Of a stretch of DNA of 64,000 nucleotides, positions 33,897 through 45,358 are shown piece after piece (positions within the stretch are counted from its first letter, which is position 1; every line of letters begins with the position of its first letter). The notes beneath the pieces were generated by a model. The model worked only from the letters and a program-made list of their open reading frames with translations. It did not search any database and had not been told where the DNA came from. Source of the stretch: Siphonodentalium dalli (lineage: Eukaryota > Mollusca > Scaphopoda > Gadilida > Siphonodentaliidae); the NCBI GenBank assembly GCA_032622095.1, contig CP136063.1, positions 15,727,814 through 15,791,813 on the forward strand. The letters run 5' to 3'. The translations under genes and the position numbers were made by a program.

Positions 33897-35300
33897 ATCT
33901 ACAAAACATGCATATAATTTGTGTCCTTTTGTTGTGTATATTTGTATCAGATGGCTCATAGAGAATATATGATCTGTTGCCCGGGCTAATGGTTTGAGTT
34001 GCATCGAGGAATGATTGCAGCCTGCAAAGACAACTAGAGAGGGCGATACCTCTATAATTGTTTGGATCATAAGCATCTCCGCCATTGTGGATAGGTTTCA
34101 TGTAATTACTCCGCCAAGCATTGGGAAAATGGGATGACGATAAAATAAAATTTAAAAAGTTTAAATAGCATTGAGATAGTTTTGCTGTTGAATGTTTAAT
34201 CATCTTGTTTGTGACTCGATCCGGCCCACCGGATTTTCCACATTTGAGTGAAGCCACAGCCTTTTCAAGCTCTTCGAGTGTAATTTCGAAATCAAAATCT
34301 TGTTTGGAATCATCTACCTTAAAGTTAGAGTTTTCGATATTCGAAGTTCTACTCATGATACTTTTGAAATAGCTGAGCCATTCGTCGGGAGTTATTGCAT
34401 CAGACAAGTCAGGTTTTGGATTTCCCTTTTTAAGTGAATTGATATCGCTCCAAAAAGCGCGCGAATCTGTTGTCGATCCCAGTCTATCTGCTACATTTCA
34501 TGGTAATTACTTTGCTTCTTGCGTGTTAATCGTCGATAATCTTTCTTGGCTGTGTAGTATTCGCGCAGTGATTCATTTGTGTAATTGGAGCGTTTTAAAG
34601 CTTTTGCTAATTTCTTTACTTTCGATTTCTGTGCCCGACATTCTTCATCAAACCATTTGGATTGATGGCGCTTTTCTGTACGTCCATTTTTAAGTAGCTC
34701 ATTTGTACATATTTAGGCTGACTTGATAAGAGTATAGTAGTCAGATTGTTGCATAATTCATCTGCGGATGCGTTGTTACCCATAGAGAGTGCCATAAAGT
34801 GTTTAATTTTGTCGCGCAGATTTGAGGATGCCATAGCTTGTTTAAAATGTTCCTCTGTTTTGGTAGTCCAATGCATATTAGATGGGAGTGGTTGCAATGT
34901 ATGGTCGTGCTTGGGAATTTAACGTTGGATCTGTTTTTATGCTCGTAGTGATTTGACAGTGTTCGGAGGACGGATGGAGATAATTCACTCGGAAGTATAA
35001 AATATTAGACATGAGCGATTCGCTCACCAGACACCAATCTACCACGGGCGAGCCATTATATCTATAACACGTTTACTCACCGCGGGAATCCCCTAACGTT
35101 CTGCCATTAAGAATTCGGACACCAGATGTTGTACAGAGGTCAAGTAGAAGTTGATATGTACAATTCCATGGGCTCAGAAAATTCAACTGTGTTTCCAATA
35201 TCCATGCGGTATCAGGATGCGACTCAACTTCAGTTTTCTTTGATAATGGTAAACGCACATTTTGGGATGTATGGAAATCTTACCCAGAGCTCACATACTG
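33897..35300 (-). pseudogene. Decayed non-LTR retrotransposon (endonuclease end plus first half of RT)
   Basis: Read on the minus strand, the 5' part carries the C-terminal portion of an APE-type endonuclease (LLDLCTTSGVRILNGR, then GSPVVDW). A linker follows, then reverse-transcriptase blocks: ASLKCGKSGGPDRVTNKMIK, PNAWRSNYMKPIHNGGD, DPNNYRGIALSSCLCRL and KLYACFVDL. Several frameshifts and stops separate these pieces, for example between 34408 and 34616. The catalytic YxDD region is missing because the copy ends at the insertion of the AGGTGGATTATC element. The first half of the endonuclease is not convincing upstream of 35300. It is a dead fragment of a LINE family distinct from those at 41-49 kb. 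Confidence 0.8.
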
Positions 35301-35716
35301 CTTGTCAATTATAGGAATCCTTTTGTGGTACCTTATGTTTCATCTCCACTATTTGAGTGTATGATGTATTGAGCATTTCGATGCGATTATTTATGACAAA
35401 TCTGCAAACCTGGCGTCAGTTAATGAAAGTCGCGAAATGTATAACAAAGGCCGTGCACTTGAACTTTTACCACCAACGAAGAATGCGCTCTTGCAACATG
35501 TATATCGTCCTATATATCAAGATGGGCTGTGAGCCCCATAGTATATGAAAAGTATCCAGCACCTGACTCCATAGCATGGACATTTATTGACGGTTATTTT
35601 GTTCATGTATGAATGACAATCCCAGAAGCGACTAGAGTATGCACCGAGTTGATCAAATGTGTTTCCAAATTGGCTTATTCCAGGCGCAACTATTCAAAAA
35701 GCAAATATACATGTAC
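35301..35716. other. No gene seen
   Basis: Possibly the decayed 5' end of the adjacent LINE, but I cannot read endonuclease motifs in it. Confidence 0.45.
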
Positions 35717-35725
35717 GGAGTTGTG

Positions 35726-37093
35726 TAGTCCAAGTCTTCTCGTACTAAAACTAGCTAAGATTTTGGGATGGAGAGATGCTAGTGTTTAGTCCGAGATCGC
35801 GCGCATAGCCTTCTTATGACACGAGTTACGCCCAGGATCTGTGGCGGGAATCGGGGTGTATTTTACTCGATTTACCTAACAAAGCAATACATGATGCTAT
35901 ATATACGTCGGAAAGAGTGACATCTTATGGTCAGAATGGTGTATAATAATCTAACTTTAATGTTAAATTACACATAGAATATTCCGGTTGATTGCCACAA
36001 ACATCGTTGTTTGTTCTGTTTGTTTACTTAACTGAAAGCCGAACTCAGGTTCCGAAGAACTTCGGCATTGTCCGGTGTTTGTTCTGAGTATTCTAGTTTC
36101 CATTTCTATATATAGCGCGGGGTTTTCCGAACAAAATGGTGAAAACCGATCGCCGCAAAGTCCAGTTTCCAATGTGCTTTGAGAACAATTCCCGCACTAA
36201 AAACTTAATGACATAATGGAGGATCAGAAAGGTAGTTTTGTTGACAATTTTCGCAAGCAACTTGTCAAAATTGGAGCAAATTAGAACTCTTGTGTCTGAC
36301 TTGCCATGCGTGTGATTTTCATCCATGTGCATTTTGACTTTTGTGTTGATAAAATAATCGGAGAACCGAATCACACAGTTTCGAAATATAGTTCTTCCGT
36401 TTTAGTGGGACTTTTCAAACTTAAGGTTAAAAATTTATACAAATTTTGTTTGATTTTGTGTGTGCTTAACAAGAGCAGTATATTGCTCTGTTCGCTTAGT
36501 ATATATCTTAATTTCGCTGAAGTCCACCAAATGTGGGAAATGTAGCACCATATTATTTATTCTAATGCTCGTTGTGTTTACACTGTTTTAAACTTTGAGA
36601 GGGTTGTAATTCCCCGTAATTTATTTAATGTATTACATTTATATCTTCAATGTTTAATTATTCTATTTATTTTTTATTTATTGACACACATAATTACGAT
36701 TACAATGGAGAATTCATTGTAATTTGCGTTGTCAGTCGAAAATCTACGGAATATTTTAAACGGAAAATGCCGAACACAGTTCGCGAGGTCAACTAAGTTC
36801 GCATACTTTTAAAAATTTGTAAACATTGCGGTAAATGTCTCTTTTCGCATTAAATTACCGCTTTCAATTCACAACTGATGTTGGGTTCAGATCAAATAGC
36901 ATGTCTTCTGCGGAAAATATATTTTATTGTCGCAATTGTGATATTTTATTTCATATAATTGTGGTTTTATTTGAGCGGGTCATTAACGCTTAACTCGTGT
37001 CATAAGAAGGCTATGCGCGCGTTCTCGGACTAAACACTAGCATCTCTCCATCCCAAAATCTTTGCTAGTTTTAGTACGAGAATACTTGGACTA
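35726..37093. mobile_element. Mutator-like (TIR-MULE) non-autonomous element, 1,368 bp
   Basis: About 108-bp terminal inverted repeats start TAGTCCAAGTCTTCTCGTAC and run through TTTTGGGATGGAGAGATGC, TAGTGTTTAGTCCGAG and TAGCCTTCTTATGACACGAG. The element is flanked by the perfect 9-bp direct repeat GGAGTTGTG (35717-35725, 37094-37102). Long TIRs with a 9-bp duplication are diagnostic for Mutator-like elements. The 1.15-kb interior has only short frames (longest 93 codons, minus, 36093-36374) without transposase motifs, so it is a deletion derivative or carries unrelated sequence. Confidence 0.9.
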
Positions 37094-37102
37094 GGAGTTG
37101 TG

Positions 37103-38320
37103 CAGATATGTTTGTGAGAATTGAATTGTTCAATTCAGGTTATTAAAACAAAGTGCATTTTCAAATTTACTGATCCCATCTTCCCACTGCATGCCTCCCT
37201 GGAGTATATCACAACAATAGTATACACAATAGTGTACATATACATGCAATGCGTTGCACTAATGTATACATTATTGGATATGGGCTATATCCAAGGGTGC
37301 TGTCATTCCCGCTTGTGTTCGCATGATTGTTGTTTCATGTTCTGTTGCTGGAATAATTGAGGATCCTATATTTTACAAGGAAACAATAATATTTCTTATT
37401 CCGACCTCGAATTTACTTAAGAGTATATACTGCAATCATTACGTGCGCTCGCGCAACAGTATGGCGATCAGACAGATTCGTCGGTACGTTGGTGTCACCC
37501 TACTCCGTTTCACTCCATGACGTCACCAAAAACGACGTAAAACCTCGTGGCGTTCTGACATTTTTACTGTGCCGCGTTTTTGCTATGTTTATTTTATGTG
37601 TTGTTTTCGATTATTTGTTTGTCGGGATTCCCTGTCTCTATATTTAAAACTGGCATGCTCGTAGTGAGCCTCGATTTCGATTTTTTCTCCCAGGTCAAAA
37701 TACGTCAGAGTTATGACAAAATTAGATCGACCTACATTTTCTCCATCAGAACTCTACATCAAAGAGTCTATAGACTCCTTCGGAACCTACATAGACTCCT
37801 TCATTTGGGTATTTTTACTTATAATTGGGAAGTGTGATCATTTTTGGTTCGTGCGAAGACCGCTTTTTATCGTGCGGGAAAAGAGAGATATTCAAAACGC
37901 GATTTCGTAATTCGACGCAATAGGCTGAATAGCCTAACCTTCAACCGAGTTCCAAGTCAAATACGACGAATAACGTAACACAAAACAAAACGCATTTGTT
38001 GACACAAACACCGTTTGAAGAGTTTATTATTACATAAAATGATCGTTATTGATTAATTATTGATATTTATTGTTGCATATTGGCTGCTATCAATATTTAC
38101 ACATATGGTATTAATTATTTCTTATAATTGCTCCTTTGGTCAACTTGGACTATCGAAAAATGAAAATGAAAATATGCCGCTGAAACAAATGTAATCGATA
38201 TTAAAGTCTCATCCTTTCGGCGACATGGAATTGGTTTTAATTACTTAAATGATTAATATAGTAATTTGCCTTTTATCTGTGATGAAATGAGAAATGGTAA
38301 TTGTCTTTTTTTTGCTAACA
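37103..38320. other. No gene seen
   Basis: About 1.2 kb of AT-rich sequence. Short frames (79-85 codons at 37121-37837) lack domains. Confidence 0.5.
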
Positions 38321-38324
38321 TTAA

Positions 38325-38844
38325 AGGTGGATTATCTCTTTGTAAACATGCATTATATAGTTACCGGGGTATAAAATATTAGATTTGAATCGAAGACTCC
38401 TGTCCGGAAATGCTTCCCACGATTAATATTCATTTTATTTCGAATATTTTCTGGTCTAAAAAGGTGTGTTTGTTCCGCTAACGAACAATAGTGGCTACTG
38501 TTAACAGCGACCAGAAATGTTATTGTACAATTTTGTCACAAATAAACGTTAATTATACTCATTACCGCTTATATATGTGGAACAAAACAATACAAAAAAT
38601 CAATCTGGGACATTCGACTTTCGGTGCGAAGCCATAGGAACAGCCCAGTGCCCTATATCGCAATATGGTATCATCCGAGTGGTCTGTTCTAAAAATAGTA
38701 ACATAAACGGTCCCGATTTAATATTCGAAATAAAATCAATATTAATTGATAGATGCTTTTCCGGACAGGGGTATTCTGTTCATGTATATTATTTTATGCC
38801 CACGCAACTATTTCAAATTTGTTATTTAAAGAGATAATCCATCT
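38325..38844. mobile_element. TTAA-target element 'AGGTGGATTATC', ~520 bp
   Basis: The left end AGGTGGATTATCTCTTTG is preceded by TTAA (38321-38324); the right end is AAAGAGATAATCCATCT. The right TTAA is lost (ATAT). Diagnostic interior words are CAATCTGGGACATTCGAC, AGCCATAGGAACAGCCC and AATATTCGAAATAAAATCAA. The interior also has inverted GACTCCTGTCCGGAAATGC/GCTTTTCCGGACAGGGGT, giving a second tier of inverted repeats. Confidence 0.85.
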
Positions 38845-39700
38845 ATATTTTTGCGCACGTTGGGATCTCTCTGAGTGCATTCTAGTTTGTATATAATTGG
38901 ACATAAACAGTTAATTTAATATTGAAAATTTGAATACGAGGACCGATGATGAACATATATTGTATAATACCTTGCATATGTTCCTGTTTTGAGAACCATA
39001 TTGAGTTTGACGATTATTGGTTTTGTCATTGAGTGTTTCCTAATTGTGTGGAAATCAACTACTAAAGCGCCGCAAATACAATTGAAGACTTCATCAGTGC
39101 CATTAATGGTTGTTTTTTAAGCATTTACAGAATGAAACCCTGTCTGAGAATTATTTCGTTCATTTTACATAGCACATTTTCTACCTCACATTTCTACCAG
39201 AACGAACAAAACTACTTCGCCGTTAATGTGCATGACTCTTCCATAGAGGTTATTCCATCGAATAATGAGCTCATTGTTGATATCTTCTCTTACATTACCT
39301 CGAAAATTGTAAAATATTGTTAACAAATAATGAAAAAAACTAAAATTTTAATGTTTTGGCCGCCATTTTGACAACCATCTTCAATAACTGTTGTCATTTC
39401 TCGAATAAAATGTTTACCACCTCAAATTGAGAAGTAAAAATATCAGGTGTATCAACGTCAAACCGGTGGCCATCTTGGACGCCATCTTGAATTTTCGGCT
39501 CTACGTCGGTCAAAAAGTTGGTTCTTGAGAACATTCCTAGACAAGAGATGCTGTCCTACAAGATATTGAAAAATGGCGCTTTTATCCGACTCGTATCGAT
39601 CAAAACTACCTACACTATTATAGATTCGCATTGAGCTGCACCAATTACCAACCGCCTTGACTAAATATAAACGATGTTGGTGAATATAAGCCCCGGAGTT
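38845..39700. other. No gene seen
   Basis: AT-rich sequence with repeated ATTTTGACAACC/GCCATCTTGGACGCCATC words near 39360-39500; similar ATGGCGTCCAAGATGGC words occur near 56130. No coding region. Confidence 0.5.
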
Positions 39701-39704
39701 TTAA

Positions 39705-40235
39705 AGGTGGATTATGTCTCTGTAAACATATATTTTATAGTTACCAGTGTAAAAAATATTAGACCTGAATCAAAGACTCCTGTCCGAAAATGCTTCTATC
39801 GATTAATATTAATTTTATTTCGAATATGTTCTGCCCTAAAAAGGGGTAGTTGTTTAGCTAATAAACAATAGTGGTTACTGTTTACAGAGACCAGAAATTT
39901 TATTGTGTAATTTTTTTCAGATTTTGTCACAAATAAACGTTAATTATACTAATTGTCGCTTATAACTATGGAATAAAACAATACAACCAATCAATCTGGG
40001 ACATTTGACGTTCGGTACGTAGCCATAGGAACAACCTAATGCTCTAGGTCGCTATACGGTATCACCCCCAATGGTCTGTTTAAAAATATACAAATAAACG
40101 GGCCCAATAAAATATTCGAAATAAAATCAATATTAATTGATAGAAGCCTTTCCGGACAGGGGTCTTCAGTTCATATTTATTATTTTATACCCACGCAACT
40201 ATTTCAAATTTGTTATTTAAAGAGATAATCCATCT
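39705..40235. mobile_element. TTAA-target element 'AGGTGGATTATC', 531 bp, complete
   Basis: Complete copy: TTAA (39701-39704), AGGTGGATTATGTCTCTG, family interior, GAGATAATCCATCT, TTAA (40236-40239). A 65-codon frame inside is a by-product of the repeat, since the same peptide appears reversed at 33783-34085. Confidence 0.85.
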
Positions 40236-40239
40236 TTAA

Positions 40240-40745
40240 AGGTGGATTATCTCGTTGTAAACATGTTTTATATAGTTATCGGGGTATAAAATATTAGATC
40301 TCAATCGAAGACTCCTGTCATGAAATGCTTCTATCGATTAATATTAATTTGAATATTTTCTAGTCTAATAAGGTATAGTTGTTTAGCTAACGAACAATAG
40401 TGGTTACTGTTAACAGAGACCAGAAATTTTATTGTACAATTTTGTCACAAATAAACGTTAATTATACTCATTATCGCTTATAACTATGGAACAAAACAAT
40501 ACAAACAATCAATCTGGGACAGTTGACTTTCGGTGCGTAGCCATAGGAACGACCCAGTGCTCTATATCGCAATATGGTATCATCCGAATTGTCTGTTCTA
40601 AAAATAGACACATAAACGGTCCCGATTAAATATTCGAAATAAAATCAATATTAATTGATAGAAGCTTTTCCGGACAGGGGTCTTCAGTTCACATTTATTA
40701 TTTTATACCCACGCAACTATTTAAAATGTGTTATTAAAGGAGAAA
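40240..40745. mobile_element. TTAA-target element 'AGGTGGATTATC', tandem copy
   Basis: Begins AGGTGGATTATCTCGTTG directly after the TTAA that ends the previous copy, in the same orientation. The right terminus is eroded: it stops at GTGTTATTAAAGGAG without the GATAATCCATCT end. Confidence 0.8.
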
Positions 40746-40814
40746 GTTTTGTTTTTAGATGAACAGTAGCATGTTTTCCAGTTTTGATAGAAATTTGGTC
40801 TGAAATGGCCATGC

Positions 40815-41165
40815 CTTGACAACACATGTTAAGATCCACACCGGTGATCGCCCGTATTCATGTGATTTGTGTGTGAAAGCATTTAGTATGTTTGGTGCCT
40901 TGTGATCTGTGCGAGAAAACTTTTACTCCATGGTCTAACTTCATGACACCCAAAATGGTATATACATGCGATCGCCCGTATCAATGTGATGTGTGCGAAG
41001 AATTCTACATCTGTTGAGTTACATAATATAAGATAATTCACACAGGAAATATTCCGTACCATGTGATGTGTATGAAAAGGTATTTACTCGGTTGGGTGTC
41101 TTGCCAAGACATAATAAGATTCACACATGTGATCTCTCGTGTCGGTTCAGAAGTTCAACACATGA
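40815..41165 (+). pseudogene. C2H2 zinc-finger pseudogene
   Basis: In shifting frames the sequence reads KIHTGDRPYSCDLCVKAFS, then CDLCEKTFTPWSN, DRPYQCDVCEE and HTGNIPYHV. These are classical C2H2 finger and linker pieces, interrupted by stops, indels and missing His pairs. At least four finger remnants are visible and none is complete in frame with the next. The linker style (TGDRPY) differs from the ORF at 27732, so it derives from another zinc-finger gene. Confidence 0.8.
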
Positions 41166-41384
41166 AACGCCATCGCTGAAGATGAACGCATGTATTGAGA
41201 TTGAAACTCGTTCCACTTTTTAATGTGTCATTGATCGGTTTACAACAAAAATATTATATATAGTAAAGCTAGTTAGTGTGTGTGCATGTAAAAATTAGAA
41301 CGCGTAATGTAACTGTAATCTTCACCACCGCGCCCACTCTTATCATAATGGGATAGGATATGATAACGTATTTACAATACACAA

Positions 41385-42504
41385 ATGAGTTATACAATGA
41401 CAGTATCACATAAAATGGAGGGTATAATTCAGGTGTCTTCTTACAACTGCAGATCGGTGAAATCTTCGTTAGCTTCGGTGAAGGATATCTGTGAACAATC
41501 TGACATTGTACTTCTTCAAGAGCACTGGCTGATGAAACACGAGTTACCTATTTTACGATCCATTGACCCTAAATTCGAGGCAGAATGAATGTCTTCTGTA
41601 GAATGTGATACAAACATCTTGGTAGGACGTCCATCCGGGTGAACTGCGATAATGTGGAGGAAACAGGCATTCACGTCGAATGAATTTATCACATACGGTG
41701 ATTCCAGATTTATTGGTTTGAAATTTACGATCGGTGACAAATGTTTCCTGATACTCTGTGTATACCTGCCTTGTGCTACTCCTGATAACACAGAAGAGTA
41801 CAGTCACTACTTGGGAATGTTGGGATCGATAATAGAAAATGCTGATACACCAACTGTTTTCGTTATTGGTGATTTCAATTCAGATTCTCTCAAAAGAAGT
41901 GGAAATATTATGGAACTGGAAAGGTTCGGTGGAAATTCGCTCTGTATTTCAGATGTTAACATCCTCGGTATAACCTCAAATTCTTTCACATTCTTCAGTG
42001 CACCACACGGTATCGTTTCCTGGTTGGATCATTGCGTCTGTACAGAGAACGCCAGTGCTGCTATTTCTTCAATTTCCACAGGCCACGACTACATGACCTC
42101 GGATCACTCCCCGATGCTGATTGATATATAATGTTCCGACCGGTATATAAAACAGTATTATGTTTGCTCTAAAATACTCGGCGGAGCAATGCATGGGAAT
42201 GCGATATAATGCCACGTCTTACACTCGTCAAATTCCGGGATGGAATTCCCACATCAAGAAACTGCACAGTGATGCTAGAAATTGTTTTCTAGCTTGGATA
42301 AACTACGGCAAACCACGACATGGCTATGTGTATGATTCAATGATAAACAGTCGATCCAAATTCAAGAGCTCTCTCCGTAAATGTAAGGCCAACTCGGAGC
42401 AATTTATAGCGGACCAGATTGTACATGACTATGAACATAAACAATTCGGTGAGTTCTGGAGAAAGGTGTCTAAAGTTAATAACAACGGAAAAGCCTTGAC
42501 TTGA
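41385..42504 (+). pseudogene. LINE B, 5' half: APE-like endonuclease and linker
   Basis: Starting at an ATG the frame gives an apurinic-endonuclease-type domain: VSSYNCRSVKSSLASVK, IVLLQEHWL, then VYLPCATPDNTEEYSHY, VIGDFNSD and SWLDHCV...TSDHSPMLIDI. These are the N-E-Y-GDFN-D-SDH blocks of LINE endonucleases. Two in-frame TGA stops interrupt it (41586-41588 and about 41637). After a stop and frame change at about 42130-42160 comes the linker ending FWRKVSKVNNNGKALT. The sequence breaks off at about 42504 and resumes at 47334, because a second element is inserted there. Confidence 0.85.
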
Positions 42505-42978
42505 ATCATATTTTATTTGCAAAATATACAAAAGGGATTGGGGCACAAGTTTTTGCAACTTATGAAGCCCCTCTCCTAATACAATATTGTAACACACATG
42601 TGATCAAGATGACGGTACAAACTTATTTACATGGTGAGAAGTTATGGGAGATATGGTGTGAAGCGCCTTCCAGAGATGATCCAACATGAGATTGCTTCTT
42701 ATCTGTGAGAAAATTTGTATTTGAAGAATGTCACTACTTTATTAATGTTGGAATGATTGACAAGTGCCAATATATTATCTATTCTAAGTACTTTATGTTG
42801 GTTGTAAAATGTACTGGTACACTTGATTCGTTCTCTATTGTGTTATTGTTGTGCTCTGGAAGGCAATACAGATGATAAATCATAATGAGATGTTTGAATG
42901 GGAGGTTTGTCCACTTGTGAGGTAAAAGTTGAAATTCCGGAAGCAAGTATAGATTCGCAAATAGGATAAATATAATCA
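42505..42978 (-). other. 3' untranslated part of LINE C
   Basis: Between the LINE C stop and the junction with LINE B lies non-coding sequence with short AT-rich words and no clean poly-A. On the minus strand AATAAAATATGATTCA precedes the junction, which may contain the polyadenylation signal and 3' terminus. Confidence 0.55.
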
Positions 42979-43422
42979 TTAGGGGTCAAAACGCTTAGTC
43001 GCTGCAATATATTGCTGTGTGATGGAAAATAGTTTCATATTTTGTTGGGACGAGAGATAAGGTATTCCACACATGAGTTCTGAAATATGGCTTACTTTGA
43101 GATTTTCGCGGGCTAGTTTCTCAAAGAAAACTGAGCGCTCACGTTGGTACAATGGGCACATGAAGAAATAGTGATAGGCGTCTTCAGATCGATTTCCACA
43201 TGAGCATGCGGGGCTGTCAGCGATATAATTATTGAACATATCACATCGGAGTTCACTGCAAAAATTACGTATGCGACAATGAAAAATGTTGTATTTTCTG
43301 CGTCCAGCATAGAAATGTAGAGGGGGGCTGATTGTGGGATCTATATGATACAAGTTGGTTTTAAAGGTAGAAGATTGATCAGCATCGGTGATTAATTTGG
43401 GAAGCTTATTCCATTCTAACAC
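42979..43422 (-). CDS. LINE C: C-terminal domain
   Basis: A 147-codon frame: LEWNKLPKLITDADQSSTFK, FYAGRRKYNIFHCRIRNFCS, then a CxC...H...C pattern (SPACSCGNRSEDAYHYFFMCP), the usual C-terminal cysteine/histidine motif after LINE reverse transcriptases. It follows the RT frame after a TGA stop and one further frameshift near 43420-43430. Its own stop is at 42979. Confidence 0.85.
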   Translation of the reverse strand: MLEWNKLPKLITDADQSSTFKTNLYHIDPTISPPLHFYAGRRKYNIFHCRIRNFCSELRCDMFNNYIADSPACSCGNRSEDAYHYFFMCPLYQRERSVFFEKLARENLKVSHISELMCGIPYLSSQQNMKLFSITQQYIAATKRFDP

Positions 43423-43586
43423 CGTTTGAAGTGTTCAGTATTGTAATAGTATGAGTAAAATTTACCGGGGCGTCTCCAATTATAATCTGCAACCTCGTGT
43501 GATCTGGGGGGAAGTGTATTGGCTAGATAAGAGGGGGCTAGATTATTGATTATTTTATAGAGTGCCTGCAGTTTATGTAGTTGACG

Positions 43587-45059
43587 TCATTTATTGAGTG
43601 ATGGCCATCCGACCTCCTGTAATACCGTGTTGTCCGAAGCAGAACGCGTTATACAACTGCCTATCCGTCCAGCGTGGACATGAAGCCAGTCAAGCTTCTC
43701 TAACATATAATTTGAGGCATTGTCCCAGACGGCGTCTGAATAATCAAATAAGGGTAAAATATATGTGTTGTACATAATTTCAATGGTTTTCCGGTTGAGT
43801 TGATATTTAATCCGTCGGAGTTGAGACAGACGTGAGGCAATTCTTTTGACAGACCTTCCAATGTGTGCGTTCCATTTGAGATTTGATTGGAGTTCCAGAC
43901 CTAAGTGTATATGCCTGTCCACGAAGTTGATTGAATTTCCTAAGAAATTGAGGTTTGGTTTCACTGTTGAGGGCGCAACTAATGAAAAGGACATGCCAAC
44001 TGTTTTAGTTGGGTTGAAACTGACCAACCAGTTTTGGGACCACGCTGTAATATTGTCTAAATCGCCGTTCATAGTATGTTCAAGTATATTAATATCAAAG
44101 TGACTGTTCGTGAGGCAAGTATCGTCGGCATACATTCTCGTTATTGATTCAATTCCGTCGGCTAAATCATTTATATAGACTAAGAACAAAAATGGCCCCA
44201 GGATTGACCCTTGTGGAACTCCCGCTGGGATGACCTCGTATTTTGAAAATGTGTCATTGATTAGGACCCTCTGCGTCCGCTTTTCTAGGTAGTTTCCTAT
44301 CCTATTTAAAATATTTCCTTCTAATCCATAAGCATTTAATTTGTGTATCAGTCCCCTGTGCCAAACCCTCTCAAAGGCTTTGGAAATATCACAGAATATA
44401 GAATATGTAAGTAGTCCTTTGTCAAGGGATTGGCACAGGTTGTGATATAGGTCTAATAGTTGGTATGTTGTACTATGACCTGTGAGAAATCCTGACTGAT
44501 GGAAGAATAAAAGTTCATTTTCAATGAAAAATTTACTAATCTGTTTCAAAACCACTTTCTCAAAAACTTTAGCCACACATGGTAGAAGGGAAATTGGTCG
44601 GTAATTTTTGGCTTCCGCTGGATCATCTTTTTTGAAAATCGGGATCACGTTTGCTGCTTTCCAGGACTCTGGGAATTTCTCTGAGTTGATAGATTTCCTG
44701 AATAGAAGGACGAGTGTGTGAGCTATTGATTTTGCTGTTTCCCTGAGCATTCTAACACTAATTCCATCATGGCCATGGGCTTTGTTAAGTTTAAAAGATT
44801 TGATGGTTGATTCAACCTCTGATTCTGTGAAAACCAAATATGGCATGGTTTTTGCGGTGCGCTTCGGAAAATGAGGCAAGTTATGATTGGTATCATTAAT
44901 CGTAGAATTTGCAATAAAGCTTTCGTTTAGAATTTTTGCTTTGTCGACATTATCAATTGCATATGTCTTACTGTTGGCAGTTATAGTGCCGAAAGAATTG
45001 TATAGTGGGGGATGTTTTTTGCTCGTTTCTTGTTTAGTAGGTAATGTATTATTCTCCAA
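43587..45059 (-). CDS. LINE C: reverse transcriptase
   Basis: A 490-codon frame with the full RT core: LNKAHGHDGISVRMLRE, FPESWKAANVIPIFKKDD, KNYRPISLLPCVAKVFEKVV, QSGFLTGHSTTYQLLDL, IFCDISKAFERVWHRGLI, AGVPQGSILGPFLFLVYIND, the catalytic RMYADDTCLT box, and then FNPTKTVGMSF. No disabling change is visible in the catalytic blocks. The frame is closed by a TGA after SLNK that looks like a CGA-to-TGA transition, because the same frame continues open to about 43440. This is the best preserved retrotransposon in the window. Confidence 0.9.
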   Translation of the reverse strand: MENNTLPTKQETSKKHPPLYNSFGTITANSKTYAIDNVDKAKILNESFIANSTINDTNHNLPHFPKRTAKTMPYLVFTESEVESTIKSFKLNKAHGHDGISVRMLRETAKSIAHTLVLLFRKSINSEKFPESWKAANVIPIFKKDDPAEAKNYRPISLLPCVAKVFEKVVLKQISKFFIENELLFFHQSGFLTGHSTTYQLLDLYHNLCQSLDKGLLTYSIFCDISKAFERVWHRGLIHKLNAYGLEGNILNRIGNYLEKRTQRVLINDTFSKYEVIPAGVPQGSILGPFLFLVYINDLADGIESITRMYADDTCLTNSHFDINILEHTMNGDLDNITAWSQNWLVSFNPTKTVGMSFSLVAPSTVKPNLNFLGNSINFVDRHIHLGLELQSNLKWNAHIGRSVKRIASRLSQLRRIKYQLNRKTIEIMYNTYILPLFDYSDAVWDNASNYMLEKLDWLHVHAGRIGSCITRSASDNTVLQEVGWPSLNK

Positions 45060-45358
45060 AAGTCTCGTGGGTTAGATGCTTCTCTTATTCGTTCTTCAAT
45101 ATGTTCTTCAAATTTGATTTTCGCGTGCTTCTTCATGTTATTGACTTTGTTCCTTATGTTTTTATATTTTCTCCAGACTTGAGGGTTATTTGCCTTCATG
45201 GCCTTTTTCCTTACTCTGTCGCGTTTTCGTATCTCAAACCGGATGTCCGAATTGAACCAAAGTTTGTCGGATGTTCTTACTGTAATGCATGATTGCGGAA
45301 TTGTTTTCGCCATTATGGACAGGAATTCTAGTTGAAAGTTATTGGCAGCTGTGTTCAC
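44981..45358 (-). CDS. LINE C: endonuclease-RT linker
   Basis: A 125-codon basic segment rich in Lys/Arg (IRKRDRVRKKAMK, NIRNKVNNMKKHAKIKFEE, DFWRIIHYLLNKKRAKNIP) corresponding to the linker between endonuclease and RT in CR1/L2/Jockey-type LINEs. It overlaps the preceding frame by 4 nt and the RT frame by 79 nt. Because the overlaps are in different frames, one-base indels (an A6 run lies in the second overlap) are the likely cause. Confidence 0.8.
   Translation of the reverse strand: MNTAANNFQLEFLSIMAKTIPQSCITVRTSDKLWFNSDIRFEIRKRDRVRKKAMKANNPQVWRKYKNIRNKVNNMKKHAKIKFEEHIEERIREASNPRDFWRIIHYLLNKKRAKNIPHYTILSAL

Noticed and set aside
33783-34085. 100-codon minus frame that looks like one protein
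   Set aside because: It is a chimera: the first part is LINE RT (up to KLYACFVDL) and the rest is read-through into the AGGTGGATTATC element, whose peptide recurs at 39674-39871.
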